This document shows positions 49,569 to 59,477 of a stretch of DNA of 64,000 nt, one piece after another. Source of the DNA: Vulcanococcus sp. Clear-D1 (GTDB taxonomy: Bacteria > Cyanobacteriota > Cyanobacteriia > PCC-6307 > Cyanobiaceae). Below the pieces are notes generated by a model. That model made no database searches, was not told where the DNA came from, and saw nothing but the letters and a program-made list of their open reading frames with translations. The position numbers and the translations under genes were made by a program. The stretch lies in contig NZ_JACVZV010000005.1 in the NCBI RefSeq assembly GCF_014654725.1, positions 33,724 through 97,723 on the forward strand, read 5' to 3'. Position 1 is the stretch's first letter, and each line of letters starts with the position of its first letter.

Positions 49569-50882
49569 GTGACCCAGCCCGGCGGCTCCCCTTCTCCCGC
49601 CAGGGCATCGCGATTCAGTCCAGCTGAGGCTGCGATCGTGCTCGTGTGCAACGGGCCTGGTGAGCTCAGCACCTGGGTGCGGCCGCTGGCGCAGCGGTTG
49701 CACCGCGAATTGGCTATGCGGCCCCTGGATGCGCAGGCCCCCATCAGCCTGCAGCTGGTGCTGGTGCCCTGCCCGAATGCCACCGGGGTCGAGCATCAGG
49801 TGGCGGAGGGCATGGGTCTGTTTGAGCGGGTCTTGCCGGCAGCTCGTTTCTGGTGGCTGCTGTTGCGTCCGCGCCGCGGAGGCCCTTGGCCCTCCCGTGG
49901 GGTGGTGGTGTTTCTCGGTGGCGACCAGTTCTGGACGGTGCTGCTGTCCGCGCGTCTCCGCTATCGCCACATCACCTACGCCGAGTGGGTGGCCCGCTGG
50001 CCCCGCTGGAACGATCGGATCGCGGCCATGGGCCCTGCGGCGGCGGATCGGCTGGCGCTCCGCTGGCAACCCCGCTGCCAGGTGGTGGGCGATCTGATGG
50101 CGGATCTCTCGGAATCAGCCCGCAGCGATCAGCCGCTGCCTGAGGGGGAGTGGGTGGCGTTGATGCCGGGCTCGAAGCGGGCCAAATTGCAGGTGGGCAT
50201 GCCCTTTCTGCTCGACACGGCGGATCGACTGGCTCGCTTGCACCCAGGCTGCCGTTTCCTGCTGCCGGTGGCTCCGACCACCAGCGTTCGGGAGCTGCTG
50301 GCCTATGCCGGCCCCGCCAACCCGATTGCGGCCTCTTACGCTGCCGGCGAGCCAGAACTTCTGCAGATCCCTCAGGGTGCCGAGCTCCGCACGCCTGCAG
50401 GCACTCGGATTCACCTGGTGGAGCAGCAGCCGGCCCATGGGGTGCTCAGCCAGTGCAGCTTGGCCCTCACCACCGTGGGCGCCAATACCGCTGAGCTGGG
50501 GGCTTTGGGGGTTCCGATGATCGTGTTGGTGCCCACCCAGCATCTGCATGTGATGCAGGCCTGGGATGGTGGCCTCGGGATCTTGGCCCGCCTGCCCATC
50601 CTGCGCTGGTTGCTGGGGGCTGCTCTCACCGCCTGGCGGATGCGCCATCACGGCTTTTTGGCCTGGCCCAATATTTCGGCGGGCCGGGCGGTGGTGCCCG
50701 AGCGGGTGGGGGCGATCACGCCTGCTCAGATCGCCGAGGAAGCGGCCGGCTGGCTGGAGCAGCCAGAACGACTGGCGGGAATGCGCGATGACCTGCGCAG
50801 CCTGCGCGGTCAGCCGGGTGCGGTGGCGACGCTGGCCGGCATGGTGCGGGAGCTGCTGGCGGCGGCTCCAGCGCGCCCCTGA
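49569..50882 (+). CDS. LpxB-like GT-B glycosyltransferase family protein
   Basis: The 437-residue product (GTG 49569) has AAIVLVCNGPGELSTWVRPL near the N-terminus, a cyanobacterial counterpart of the LpxB start, and in the C-terminal domain SLALTTVGANTAELGALGVP plus MIVLVPTQHLHVMQAWDG, which match the donor-binding end of LpxB (T-x-G-T-x-x-L-E). This is the lipid-A-disaccharide synthase-related cyanobacterial protein often called a glycosyltransferase of unknown target. GEWVALMPGSKRAKL in between is typical as well. It lies 30 bp after the tRNA gene. Confidence 0.82.
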   Translation: MTQPGGSPSPARASRFSPAEAAIVLVCNGPGELSTWVRPLAQRLHRELAMRPLDAQAPISLQLVLVPCPNATGVEHQVAEGMGLFERVLPAARFWWLLLRPRRGGPWPSRGVVVFLGGDQFWTVLLSARLRYRHITYAEWVARWPRWNDRIAAMGPAAADRLALRWQPRCQVVGDLMADLSESARSDQPLPEGEWVALMPGSKRAKLQVGMPFLLDTADRLARLHPGCRFLLPVAPTTSVRELLAYAGPANPIAASYAAGEPELLQIPQGAELRTPAGTRIHLVEQQPAHGVLSQCSLALTTVGANTAELGALGVPMIVLVPTQHLHVMQAWDGGLGILARLPILRWLLGAALTAWRMRHHGFLAWPNISAGRAVVPERVGAITPAQIAEEAAGWLEQPERLAGMRDDLRSLRGQPGAVATLAGMVRELLAAAPARP

Positions 50883-50941
50883 GGGATCCGGCGTTGGCTG
50901 AGCCCGCTCTTTAGCTTGTGGGGCAGCCCATCCCGCTTTGC

Positions 50942-51343
50942 ATGGCTTCCGCTTCTCCCGCCGATCACGAGCAGTGGCGCGACCAGCTCTCCCCGGAGCA
51001 GTTCCAGGTGGCCCGCCTGGGGGGCACTGAGCGCGCCTTTACCGGCATCTACTGGGACAACAAAGCCAAGGGGATGTACCGCTGCGTTTGCTGCGGCAGT
51101 GAGCTGTTCAGCTCCGACAGCAAATACGACTCCGGCAGCGGCTGGCCCAGCTTCTGGGAGGGGGTGAACCCCGCAGCGATCACCACCCTTGAGGACCGCA
51201 GCCACGGCATGGTGCGCACGGAGATCAAGTGCGCCAAGTGCGATGCCCACCTGGGGCATGTATTCAACGATGGCCCCAACCCCACGGGACTGCGCTATTG
51301 CGTGAACTCGGCTTCGCTGCAGTTCGAGCCTGGCCAGGCTTGA
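50942..51343 (+). CDS. msrB: peptide-methionine (R)-S-oxide reductase MsrB
   Basis: The start used is ATG 50942 (50918 adds 8 residues). The 133-residue product has two CxxC zinc sites ([11 protein letters not shown] and [12 protein letters not shown]), [11 protein letters not shown] and the catalytic cysteine in [12 protein letters not shown]. It reduces methionine-R-sulfoxide in oxidised proteins. It is 60 bp after the glycosyltransferase. Confidence 0.94.
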   Translation: MASASPADHEQWRDQLSPEQFQVARLGGTERAFTGIYWDNKAKGMYRCVCCGSELFSSDSKYDSGSGWPSFWEGVNPAAITTLEDRSHGMVRTEIKCAKCDAHLGHVFNDGPNPTGLRYCVNSASLQFEPGQA

Positions 51344-51361
51344 TTGCTGGGCCGGCCGCGC

Positions 51362-52294
51362 CTACCAGCGGTCGGCATCGCGGCGATCGAGGGGCTCAAC
51401 CGGCTCCACGTCCAAGGGCCCCTCATCGCGCACATAGCGCCGGCGGGGAGCTTCATCCTGGTAACCGCGCCTGGGTTGTGGATCGAGCGGCTCCTCATCG
51501 AGATAACGGCGCTGGCGCAGCGGTTCGCGCTCGCGGCGCTGCTCCACCTCCACATAGTCGTAATCCTGTTCCGGCTCGAAGCGGCGATTAACAGCCGGCT
51601 CGATGCGGCGCTGCTGCTCCTGGGCCGTGGGTTGGCCGGCGGCGAGCTGGTTCTCCACCGGCACCATGTTGAGCCGGTAGCGCTCGCGCTCTTCCTGCTC
51701 CCAGCTGGGCCCACCCACGCCCAGCTTCTCCAGCAGGCCCGTGCCCAGCTGCTTGAGCTTCTCCTCGGCGCCCTCGTACACGATGATCCGATCCGGGCCG
51801 CTGCTCACGATTTCTTCCACCGTGAGCTCCCAGGTGCTCAGCACGCCCTCGCCCAGGAGGGGAATCCCCAGGGCACCCAGAACCAAGGTAGTGATTTCAC
51901 CGGTTTCGATATCGAAGCTGAAGCCGAGCACCTTGCCCAGCTGCTCGCCCGCTTCGGTGATCACCTGGCAGTTGATCACGCGCGAATAGCGATCCGGGTT
52001 GAAGCCCTCCGCCAGCGAATCGGCGGAATCCACCAGGATCACATCGCCCACCTGACGGATGCTTTGCAGCGGCATCCAGCGGGGCAGGCCCGGGAGGAAG
52101 CGGGTGAGTGGGTTGTCGCGTAGGCCCAGCGCCACCACCTCACGCCGGTCGATATCCACCACCACTTCGCCGACCACCCCCAGCCGGCGGCCGGAGTCGC
52201 GGGTGATCACCTGGGTGCCCATCAGCTCCGAACGCAGCCAGAGGCGATCACTGGGTGTGGCGGTCGGGTCGCTGCCGGGAGGTGTGCTTGTCAT
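51362..52294 (-). CDS. PRC-barrel domain protein with charged C-terminus
   Basis: ATG 52294 starts a 310-residue product. Two PRC-barrel-like domains are visible: WLRSELMGTQVITRDSGRRL then GVVGEVVVDIDRREVVALGL (residues ~20-90) and YSRVINCQVITEAGEQLGKV then LGFSFDIETGEITTLVLGAL (residues ~100-170). The C-terminal ~120 residues are Arg/Glu/Asp/Pro-rich and low in complexity. PRC barrels occur in photosynthetic reaction-centre subunits and RNA-processing factors; the cyanobacterial members have unclear roles. The gene lies 34 bp from smc on the same strand. Confidence 0.85.
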   Translation of the reverse strand: MTSTPPGSDPTATPSDRLWLRSELMGTQVITRDSGRRLGVVGEVVVDIDRREVVALGLRDNPLTRFLPGLPRWMPLQSIRQVGDVILVDSADSLAEGFNPDRYSRVINCQVITEAGEQLGKVLGFSFDIETGEITTLVLGALGIPLLGEGVLSTWELTVEEIVSSGPDRIIVYEGAEEKLKQLGTGLLEKLGVGGPSWEQEERERYRLNMVPVENQLAAGQPTAQEQQRRIEPAVNRRFEPEQDYDYVEVEQRREREPLRQRRYLDEEPLDPQPRRGYQDEAPRRRYVRDEGPLDVEPVEPLDRRDADRW

Positions 52295-52328
52295 GGGCGC
52301 ATTGTGGCCGAGCGGCAAGGTGCTGCCC

Positions 52329-55300
52329 TCAGGCCGCCGGTGGTAATCCCACCACCTGGGTGTGGGCGCCGCGGGCCTGGGTCACGCCGATGGTGCGTGT
52401 GGCGGCACCGATCATCGGTCGGCGGTGGCTCACCACCAAAAACTGGGCGGCTTCGGCTTGCTGGGCGATGAGGGCCGCCAGGCGCTCCACGTTCACGCCA
52501 TCGAGGAAGCTGTCCACCTCGTCGAGGGCATAGAAGGGCGAGGGGCGGAAGCGCTGCAGCGCAAACAAGAAACTCAAGGCTGTGAGCGATTTCTCGCCGC
52601 CGCTCATCGACGCCAGGCGGCGCACCGCTTTGCCCTTGGGGTGGGCCACCAGGCTGAGGCCGCCATCGAGGGGTGATTCCGGGTTTTCCAGCTGCAGGTG
52701 CCCTTCGCCATCGGAGAGGCCGGCAAAGATCTCGCGGAAGTGACCATCAACAGCCTTGAAGGCCTCCATGAAGGCCTCTTGCCGCAGGGTGGCCACCGTT
52801 TCGATGCGCAGCAGCAGCTCCTCGCGCTCCTTGCAGAGCACATCGAGTCGTTCCTGCAGATCGGCGAGGCGGGCTTCCAGCTCTTCGAGCTCCTGCAGGG
52901 CGAGCATGTTCACCGGCTCCAGAGCTTCCATGCGGGCTTGGAGGCTCTTGAGTTCGGCCTGCAGCGCTTCAAGACCGTTCTCTCGAACGTCTTCGGGAAT
53001 CTCCGGCAGCGGATCGGGCAGCTCCCGTTGCAGTTGCTCGAGCCGCAGGGCGCCGCTGCGTTCCTGCTCCGCCAGGGCGGTGAGTTCTTCTCCGAGGCGC
53101 TGCAGTTCCCATTCCTGCTGCTGAAGCGTTTGGCGTTGGCGTGAGAGCTGTGCTTCTGCTTCATCACGGGCGCGCCGCCGCTCGCCGAAGCGCGCCTGCA
53201 GCTCCTGTTGCCGCGCCTGCAGCTCGCTGCGTTTGGCTTGATCGGCCTGCTGCTGCTCCTTCCAGGCCGCCCGCTCAGCCACCAGGGCATTCACGGCTTG
53301 CACCAGCCGCTGCTCTTCACCGGTGAGGGCTTGCAATTGGCTGGCCACCCGCTCGGCCGCCAGGCCCCGTTCCCGCCTGGCCGCGAGCAGGCTGTCGCGT
53401 TGCTGGCGGGCGCTGGTGAGGGCGGCATCGGCGGCCTCCAACTCCTGCTGCAGCCCCTGCCAACGCTCGCTGTCGCCGCTGGCCTGGGCGCTGGCTTCCT
53501 GCGCCTCCAGCTCCTGCAGGCTTTGCTGCAGCGGTGCCAGCTCGCTCGCGAGGGTTTGCAGCCGCTGCTGGCCGCTGCCCAGATCCGCCTCGATCTGCTG
53601 AATGCGCGTGAGCAGTTGGTCGCGGCGTTGCTGCAGGGGGCCATGGGCCCGCTGGGCGGCGCTGCGTTCGGCCTCGAGGGCGGCGCGGCGCTGCTCGAGC
53701 CTGCTCAGTTGCGGACGCAGCTCTTCGAGTTGGCGGCCCAGCTCGGCTTCTTTGCGGCGGCTGGCGGCGAGGGTTTCGCCCAGTTCCAGCAGGCGCCGGC
53801 GAAGGGGCTCGGCCTCATCGGCGTCGCTGGCGGCCCCGAAGCTGAGCTGGTTGCCCCGCTGCTGGAAGCTGCCGCCGGTCATGGCACCGCTCTTCTCGAG
53901 CAACTCCCCATCAAGGGTCACGGCGCGGGCACGGCCCAGCTCGCGCCGGGCGCTGGCCAGATCCCGGAACACCAGCGTGTCGCCGAACACATAGCGGAAC
54001 ACGTCGCCGTACACCGGTTCGAAGCGCACCAGCTCCACTGCCCGGCCCACCAGGCCATCGCCACCGCTACCACCTGGGTTGCTGCCGCGCTGGAAGGCCG
54101 CGCTGTTGCCGCTGGAGCCGGCGCCGCCGCGGATTTTGTTGAGGGGCAGGAAGGTGAGGCGCCCAGCGCGGCGGCTCTTGAGCAGCTCGATCGCTCGCGC
54201 GGCGATGCGGTCGTCGTCGACCACCACCTGGCCGAGCCGCGCTCCGGCCGCCACCTCCAGTGCCAGGCGGTGCAACTCTTCCACTTCACCCAGCTGGGCC
54301 ACCGGGCCATGGATGCCATCGAGGCCGGCTTCCAGCAGCAGGCGCAGGGCGCCGGTGCCGCGGCTCTCCTGGATGGTTTCGCGGCGTGATTCGAGGCGGG
54401 CGATCTCGCGCTCGAGGGTCACCTGCTCCTGCTCCAGCCGTTGGCGGGTGCGTTGCTGCAGGGCGAGGGCCTCAGCCAGCTCCTGGGCCCGGCCCTGCTG
54501 CTGTTGCAACTCGGTGAGCAGCTGCTGCCATTCGCGCTCCAGCTGGCTGAGGGCGCTGGCCACACCATCGCTGCTGGCGGCGTCATCGGCCTGCTCCTGC
54601 TGCAGTTCGCTCAGCCGCTCCTGCTCCTGCTGCAGCCGCGCCGCCAGCTGCTGCTGCTCGGCCTGCAGGGGGGAGAGCCGGGCCTGCAGCTCCTGGCGCC
54701 GCTGGCTGCGCTGCTTCTGCTCGTCCATCCAGCTGCCGCTGCGGCCAGCCACTTCGCCCAGGCGGCGACGAGACAGCTCCACGGCCGCTTCAGCGCTGCG
54801 GCAGCTGGTTTCCGCCTGCTCGAGGGCGGCGTCATCGTCGGGGGCGGCCAGCTGGCTCTGCTGCTGGCGCAGTTCGCCTTGCTGGCGGGCCAGCTCCTGG
54901 CGCTGGCGCTGCAGCTCTTCGGCGTTGCGTTGGTGTTTTTCGGCTTGGCGGGCCAGCTCGCGGCCGCTGGCCTCCAGCCCCGCCAGCTCCGATTGCACCG
55001 CCAGCAGGCTGTCTTCCCCGAGGGCTTTCACCTCGGCCTGCAGCGCTTCGAGCGCTCTGGCCGATTGCTCCAGGGCGGTTTTGGTTTCGCTGATGGCGGC
55101 GCGCTCGCTCTGCTGTTGGCGGCCCAGGGCCTCCTGGCGGCTTTGTAGCTGCCGCTGCTCCTCCTGGGCCTGCTCAAAGCCCAGCACCTGCTCCTGTAAG
55201 CGGCCTCGCTGGAAGCGCTCGCGCAGGTCTTGGTAGGTGCGGGCTTTGGCGCAGTCGCGCTCCAGCTTCTGGCGCGATACCAGCAGCTCTTGCTGCACGA

Positions 55301-55940
55301 TGGCGCAGCGCTCCTCACGGTCCTGCACCTCAGCGAGCTTGCTGCGGGTCTGCTCGATGCGGGAATCGAACAGGGCCACACCGGCCAGCTCGTCGATGAT
55401 GCCGCGCCGCTCCTTGGCGCTCATCGACACGATGCGGGTCACATCGCCCTGCATCACCACATTGCTGCCCTCGGGATCCACCCGCAGGCGGCGCAGCTGC
55501 GTTTGCAGCTGCTGGAGGTTGCAGGCCACCCCATCGGCGCTGTAGCTGCTGGCGTAGGTGCCGCCGGGGGCGATGCGCAGCCGGCGGGTCACCGACCATT
55601 CCTGCTGGCCCGGTTGGATCCAGGGCCCTTCCTCGGGGGCTTCCAGGCCGGCTTCCGCCTCATCGGGCTGCCAGTCGCGCAGGTCAAAGCGCACCGTCAC
55701 CACGGTTTCAGCCGCCTTGCCCTGCTTGAGCATGGAGCTGTTGACCAGATCCGGCAGACGTTCAGCCCGCATGCCGCGGCTGCTGGCCAGGCCCAGGCAG
55801 AACAGCACGCCATCGAGGATGTTGCTCTTGCCGCTGCCGTTGGGGCCGGTCACCACCGTGAAGCCCTGCTCGAGGGGGATGGTCATCGACCCCCCGAACG
55901 ACTTGAAGTGCGTCAGCTCTACCTGATTGATGTGAACCAA
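52329..55940 (-). CDS. smc: chromosome segregation protein SMC
   Basis: The 1203-residue protein (TTG 55940) starts VHINQVELTHFKSFGGSMTI, then Walker A TGPNGSGKSNILDGVLF. Long coiled coils follow, interrupted by a hinge (GIHGPVAQLGEVEELHRLAL through LTFLPLNKI and a Gly/Ser-rich linker), then a second coiled coil and the C-terminal ATPase with SMSGGEKSLTALSFLFAL (signature) and ALDEVDSFLD (Walker B). It organises the chromosome with ScpA/B. The length is normal for SMC. A TTG start is unusual but no ATG lies nearby. Confidence 0.95.
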   Translation of the reverse strand: MVHINQVELTHFKSFGGSMTIPLEQGFTVVTGPNGSGKSNILDGVLFCLGLASSRGMRAERLPDLVNSSMLKQGKAAETVVTVRFDLRDWQPDEAEAGLEAPEEGPWIQPGQQEWSVTRRLRIAPGGTYASSYSADGVACNLQQLQTQLRRLRVDPEGSNVVMQGDVTRIVSMSAKERRGIIDELAGVALFDSRIEQTRSKLAEVQDREERCAIVQQELLVSRQKLERDCAKARTYQDLRERFQRGRLQEQVLGFEQAQEEQRQLQSRQEALGRQQQSERAAISETKTALEQSARALEALQAEVKALGEDSLLAVQSELAGLEASGRELARQAEKHQRNAEELQRQRQELARQQGELRQQQSQLAAPDDDAALEQAETSCRSAEAAVELSRRRLGEVAGRSGSWMDEQKQRSQRRQELQARLSPLQAEQQQLAARLQQEQERLSELQQEQADDAASSDGVASALSQLEREWQQLLTELQQQQGRAQELAEALALQQRTRQRLEQEQVTLEREIARLESRRETIQESRGTGALRLLLEAGLDGIHGPVAQLGEVEELHRLALEVAAGARLGQVVVDDDRIAARAIELLKSRRAGRLTFLPLNKIRGGAGSSGNSAAFQRGSNPGGSGGDGLVGRAVELVRFEPVYGDVFRYVFGDTLVFRDLASARRELGRARAVTLDGELLEKSGAMTGGSFQQRGNQLSFGAASDADEAEPLRRRLLELGETLAASRRKEAELGRQLEELRPQLSRLEQRRAALEAERSAAQRAHGPLQQRRDQLLTRIQQIEADLGSGQQRLQTLASELAPLQQSLQELEAQEASAQASGDSERWQGLQQELEAADAALTSARQQRDSLLAARRERGLAAERVASQLQALTGEEQRLVQAVNALVAERAAWKEQQQADQAKRSELQARQQELQARFGERRRARDEAEAQLSRQRQTLQQQEWELQRLGEELTALAEQERSGALRLEQLQRELPDPLPEIPEDVRENGLEALQAELKSLQARMEALEPVNMLALQELEELEARLADLQERLDVLCKEREELLLRIETVATLRQEAFMEAFKAVDGHFREIFAGLSDGEGHLQLENPESPLDGGLSLVAHPKGKAVRRLASMSGGEKSLTALSFLFALQRFRPSPFYALDEVDSFLDGVNVERLAALIAQQAEAAQFLVVSHRRPMIGAATRTIGVTQARGAHTQVVGLPPAA

Positions 55941-56048
55941 CAGGCCCGAGCGCCGAGCAGCTGCAAGGTAGCGGAGCCCCTGACGTTTTCAAGAGGTTGT
56001 CCTTAGCTTGGACACAGCCTGCGGCCCGCCGCGTCCAGCCCCCGCCCT

Positions 56049-56513
56049 ATGGAACAGGACTCGCAACAGGAGCTGCCTCAGCACCCGCCGACGTCGCCCG
56101 GCCAGCCGGGCGGTTCTGCCGCGGCCACCCAGTTCCGCGATCGCTTCGAGAGCCTGCTGCCCTCCATTCAGAGGGAGTGGCCTGAGGTGGCGCGCCACAC
56201 CCTGGAGGCCACCCGCGGCAGCTTCGACACGGTGGTGGAGGTGATCGCCCGGCAGACCGGCCGCACCAGTGAGGGGGTGAAACAGCAGCTGCTTGATCTG
56301 CTGCAGGTGACCGGCGACCAGGCGCATCAGCTGGCGGACTCCCTGTGCCCTCTGGAGGAGCAGCTCGAGCAACTCCTGGATGATCTCAACGCCAGCCTGC
56401 GGCCTCGGATTGAGAAGCCCGTGCGGGAGCGGCCGCTGATGGCCCTCGGCATTGCTGCGGGTGTGGGCGTGCTGGTGGGTGTGCTGCTGGCTTCGGGCCG
56501 GCGTTCGGCATGA
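56049..56513 (+). CDS. DUF883/ElaB-like membrane-anchored protein
   Basis: The 154-residue product has an amphipathic helical middle (QFRDRFESLLPSIQREWPEV and QLLDLLQVTGDQAHQLADSL) and a C-terminal IEKPVRERPLMALGIAAGVG followed by VLVGVLLASGRRSA, the DUF883 anchor also found in ElaB/YqjD. YqjD proteins bind ribosomes or membranes in stationary phase in E. coli; here the role is inferred only. The next gene starts 4 bp before this stop. Confidence 0.76.
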   Translation: MEQDSQQELPQHPPTSPGQPGGSAAATQFRDRFESLLPSIQREWPEVARHTLEATRGSFDTVVEVIARQTGRTSEGVKQQLLDLLQVTGDQAHQLADSLCPLEEQLEQLLDDLNASLRPRIEKPVRERPLMALGIAAGVGVLVGVLLASGRRSA

Positions 56514-56923
56514 GCGAGAGCAGCGCCAACGGTAGTGGCCGTGAGGAGCGCCGTCGGGGGCTGCGCCTGGAGGCGGCGTCCCGGGTCACCGGCCTCGTGA
56601 CCTCCGTGCTCGACCTGCACGTGCGGATCGCCCTCAAGGAGGCCGATCGCGAGAAGCGGCGCCTGGTGGGCGGACTGGCGTTGCTCTGTGGTGGCCTGGC
56701 CGCGCTGCTGCTGGCGGTGCTGGCGGGCGAGCTAGCGCTCCTGCTCTGGTGGGTGATGCTCAAGGGCTGGGGATGGATACAGGCAGCGTTGGGCCTGGCC
56801 GTGCTCAACCTTCTGCTCAGCGGCGTTCTGCTGCGGATCGGTGGGCAGCTGACCCGAGGCCCCTACCTGCCGGAAACGATGGCCGGCATCACGAAGACAA
56901 CCCGGGCTCTGGTGGGCCGCTGA
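56510..56923 (+). CDS. phage-holin-superfamily/YqjE-like membrane protein
   Basis: The 137-residue product overlaps the preceding gene (ATGA) and has two hydrophobic helices (LVGGLALLCGGLAALLLAVL and WIQAALGLAVLNLLLSGVLL) after a charged N-terminus RGLRLEAASRVTGLVTSVLD. The layout matches the YqjE/Holin-X superfamily that accompanies DUF883 genes in many bacteria. The function is unknown. Its 3' end overlaps the next (convergent) gene by 35 bp. Confidence 0.74.
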   Translation: MSESSANGSGREERRRGLRLEAASRVTGLVTSVLDLHVRIALKEADREKRRLVGGLALLCGGLAALLLAVLAGELALLLWWVMLKGWGWIQAALGLAVLNLLLSGVLLRIGGQLTRGPYLPETMAGITKTTRALVGR

Positions 56924-58241
56924 GCCGGCGGCACACCGGTGGCAGTGACAGCCCCTGCACCAGCAGGTTGAGGATCACGGCGACGAAGACGATGCTCTGG
57001 CTGTTGCTGGCCAGCTGCGTCGCCAGGGCTGGATCCAGGCCCCTCAGGTTGGGGATGGCGCTGGCCACGTTGAAGGACAGGGCCAGGGGCACCGCACCGC
57101 GCAGGCCGCACCAGGCGATCAGGGTGGAGTCGCGCAGGTTGAAGGGCGAGAAGCGCTGGAAGCAGAACACGCTCACCGGCCTGGCCACCAGCATCAGGGC
57201 GGCAGCGGCGGCCACCCCGGCGGGCAGGCAGGGCAGCAGATCAGCGGGATTCACCAGCAGCCCGAACAGCAGAAAGATGCTGATCTCCGTCATGGTGTTG
57301 AACGGCAGCAGCACCTCCTGAATGCTCTCGTGATTGATCTGCTTGTTCTTGTACCGGAGGTTCGTCATGAACACCCCAGTCACGTAGACCGCCACGTAGC
57401 CCGATCCTCCGAGGAAGTAGGAGAGGCCGTAATCCACAAAGGCGATCGACATCGCCACGATCAGCAGCTGCTCCTTCTCCATCACGAAGCGATTGATCAC
57501 CAGCTTGGCCACATAGCCGAAGCCGATGCCCACCAGCAGCCCGGAGCCCAGCTGTTGCAGCAGGCTGCTGGAGGCCTGCAGCGCCATGGACGCCATCGAA
57601 TCGCCCGACCCGCTGGTGACGGTGAAGATGCCCAGGCAGATGCTGTAAAGGATCAGGGCCGATGGATCGTTCACCGACGATTCGAATTCGAGAAGGTGAC
57701 GCACGCGTTCCGGCACCAGTCGTTGCACCTGGCGCAGCACGCTCAGGGTGGCGCCGGCATCGGTGGACCCCAGGCAGGCCGCGATCAGAAAGGCTGCGCC
57801 CAGCGGCATGGCGTCGGCCATTCCCGGCGCGAGGGATGTGCCGCTAGCTGAGCTCAGCCAGTAGATGGCCCCGCCCAGGATCACCGTGGAGATCGCTACG
57901 CCTCCCACAGCCAGCAGCAGGCCATATTCCAGAAAGCCGCGGATCGACTGGAGGTTGGTTTTCAGGCCTGCATAGAACAGCAGCAGAGCCAGGGCGAAGG
58001 TGTAGAGATCTGCCACCTCCCGATGGCTCACATCCAGCACCCGGATGTTGATCATCAGGCCCAGCACCAGCACGCCGAGGATCGCCGGGATGCCGATTCG
58101 GATCGAAAAGCGGCTCACGATCAGGGTGCCCAGGAACACCACGCCGATGAAGAGCGCCTGCGCCTCCAGGGGCACCGCGCTCAAGGAGGCATCCGTGGCC
58201 CCGGTTGTGCTGCCGAGCAGCAGTCCAACTGGCAGGTGCAT
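56889..58241 (-). CDS. Na+/H+ antiporter (CPA1-like, NhaP/CvrA type)
   Basis: ATG 58241 gives MHLPVGLLLGSTTGATDASL; the upstream frame to 58499 is a shadow. The 450-residue product has 12 or so hydrophobic helices. ACLGSTDAGATLSVLRQVQR and EFESSVNDPSALILYSICLG hold the ion-binding ND/DP pair, and AWCGLRGAVPLALSFNVASA is the CPA1-type C-terminal helix. It exchanges Na+ (or K+) for H+ at the membrane and helps pH and salt balance. No C-terminal Trk or KTN domain is present. Confidence 0.87.
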   Translation of the reverse strand: MHLPVGLLLGSTTGATDASLSAVPLEAQALFIGVVFLGTLIVSRFSIRIGIPAILGVLVLGLMINIRVLDVSHREVADLYTFALALLLFYAGLKTNLQSIRGFLEYGLLLAVGGVAISTVILGGAIYWLSSASGTSLAPGMADAMPLGAAFLIAACLGSTDAGATLSVLRQVQRLVPERVRHLLEFESSVNDPSALILYSICLGIFTVTSGSGDSMASMALQASSSLLQQLGSGLLVGIGFGYVAKLVINRFVMEKEQLLIVAMSIAFVDYGLSYFLGGSGYVAVYVTGVFMTNLRYKNKQINHESIQEVLLPFNTMTEISIFLLFGLLVNPADLLPCLPAGVAAAAALMLVARPVSVFCFQRFSPFNLRDSTLIAWCGLRGAVPLALSFNVASAIPNLRGLDPALATQLASNSQSIVFVAVILNLLVQGLSLPPVCRRLSGPPEPGLSS

Positions 58242-58276
58242 CAATGGGGCCGGCGCGCTCGCAGCATTGTGATCCT

Positions 58277-59431
58277 TCAGCGGATGGCGTAATGCAGCCA
58301 GCGGCAATCGATGCCGCCGTTGCTCACGGGGATGCGCCGGCTGGCTTTCATCCGCAGGGCGCCGGTGAGCTCGGGATTGCCGCTGAGCAGCCAGAAATCC
58401 CAGCCGCTGCAGCGCTCCTTCACCATCCGCCCCAGATCGGCATACAGCGGCTCCAGGGCATCGCGATCCCCGATGCGTTCGCCGTAGGGCGGGTTGCACA
58501 CCAGAACGCCGGGCCCGTCCGGCGGCTGGAAGCTGCGGAAATCGCCGCTCTGGATTGTCACGGCATGGCCCACACCCGCCGCTTCGGCATTCGCGCGGGC
58601 CTGCTCGGCCACCTCGCCATCGAGTTCGAGCCCCACCACCGGTGCCAGCGGCCGGCCATCAGCGAGCTGGTTGCGCTCGCTCTGGCTGGCCTGCGCCAGC
58701 GCCTGGCCCCAGAGCTGGCCGTTGAAATCGGGCCAGCGCTCCAAGGCAAAGCGATGGTCGAGGCCCGGGGCGCGGCCCAGGGCCATGCAGGCGGCCTCGA
58801 TCAGCAGCGTGCCCGAGCCGCAGAGGGGGTCGGCTAGGGGCACGCTCCCATCCCAGCCGGTGAGTCGGATCAGCCCAGCTGCAAGGTTTTCCTTGAGCGG
58901 GGCCAGGCCCATCCGGGGGCGGTAGCCGCGGCGGTGGAGGCTCTCGCCGCTGCCATCCACGCTCAACCGCGCTTGGCCGCCGCCCAGGTGTACATGGATG
59001 GAGAGATCGGGGTCTTCCAGATCCACGGAGGAGCGCTCGCCCCAGCGCTGCCGCTGCCAATCCACCAGGGCGTTTTTCACTTGGAGTGCGGTGTAGTGGC
59101 TGTGGGTGAGGCCCGGCAGGCTGCCGCTGGCATCCACGCGAAAGCTCAGTTCGGGGGGTAGCCACTGCTCCCAGTCGGCGGCGCGCTGCACGCCTGCATA
59201 CAGCTCCTCACGATTGCGGCAGGGAAACACCGCGAGCTGGCGCAGCACCCGGAACGGCAGCCGGGCCTGCAGTTGCATCCGGTAGAAGCCGGCTAAATCA
59301 ATGCGAAAACCCACCGCGCGATGCAGGGCCTTCACCCCGGTGGCCCCGAGATCGCTCAGCTCTTCAGCGCCGCAGGCCTCCAGCCCAGGGGGCAGAACCG
59401 CGGTGCACTGGATCTGCTGCTGTTCGGTCAT
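58277..59431 (-). CDS. THUMP-domain 23S rRNA guanine-N2-methyltransferase (RlmL/TrmN-like)
   Basis: The ATG at 59431 gives MTEQQQIQCTAVLPPGLEAC. The N-terminal part has the THUMP-type GLEACGAEELSDLGATGVKA and LTHSHYTALQVKNALVDWQR. The methyltransferase part has LADPLCGSGTLLIEAACMAL (motif X/I), VGLELDGEVAEQARANAEAA and VLVCNPPYGERIGDRDALEP (NPPYG motif IV for N2-methylguanine). It likely modifies 23S rRNA G2445 or tRNA. The length of 384 residues fits the short RlmL form without the second (RlmK) domain. Confidence 0.9.
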   Translation of the reverse strand: MTEQQQIQCTAVLPPGLEACGAEELSDLGATGVKALHRAVGFRIDLAGFYRMQLQARLPFRVLRQLAVFPCRNREELYAGVQRAADWEQWLPPELSFRVDASGSLPGLTHSHYTALQVKNALVDWQRQRWGERSSVDLEDPDLSIHVHLGGGQARLSVDGSGESLHRRGYRPRMGLAPLKENLAAGLIRLTGWDGSVPLADPLCGSGTLLIEAACMALGRAPGLDHRFALERWPDFNGQLWGQALAQASQSERNQLADGRPLAPVVGLELDGEVAEQARANAEAAGVGHAVTIQSGDFRSFQPPDGPGVLVCNPPYGERIGDRDALEPLYADLGRMVKERCSGWDFWLLSGNPELTGALRMKASRRIPVSNGGIDCRWLHYAIR

Positions 59432-59477
59432 GCCCACCCCTGCGCCGTGCCTTGGCTACTGCCACAATGCAGGAGTC

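Noticed and set aside
53208..55236. long plus-strand frames (393 and 385 residues) inside smc
   Set aside because: They are Leu/Gln/Arg/Ser-rich translations of the coiled-coil codons read backwards; smc is complete on the minus strand.
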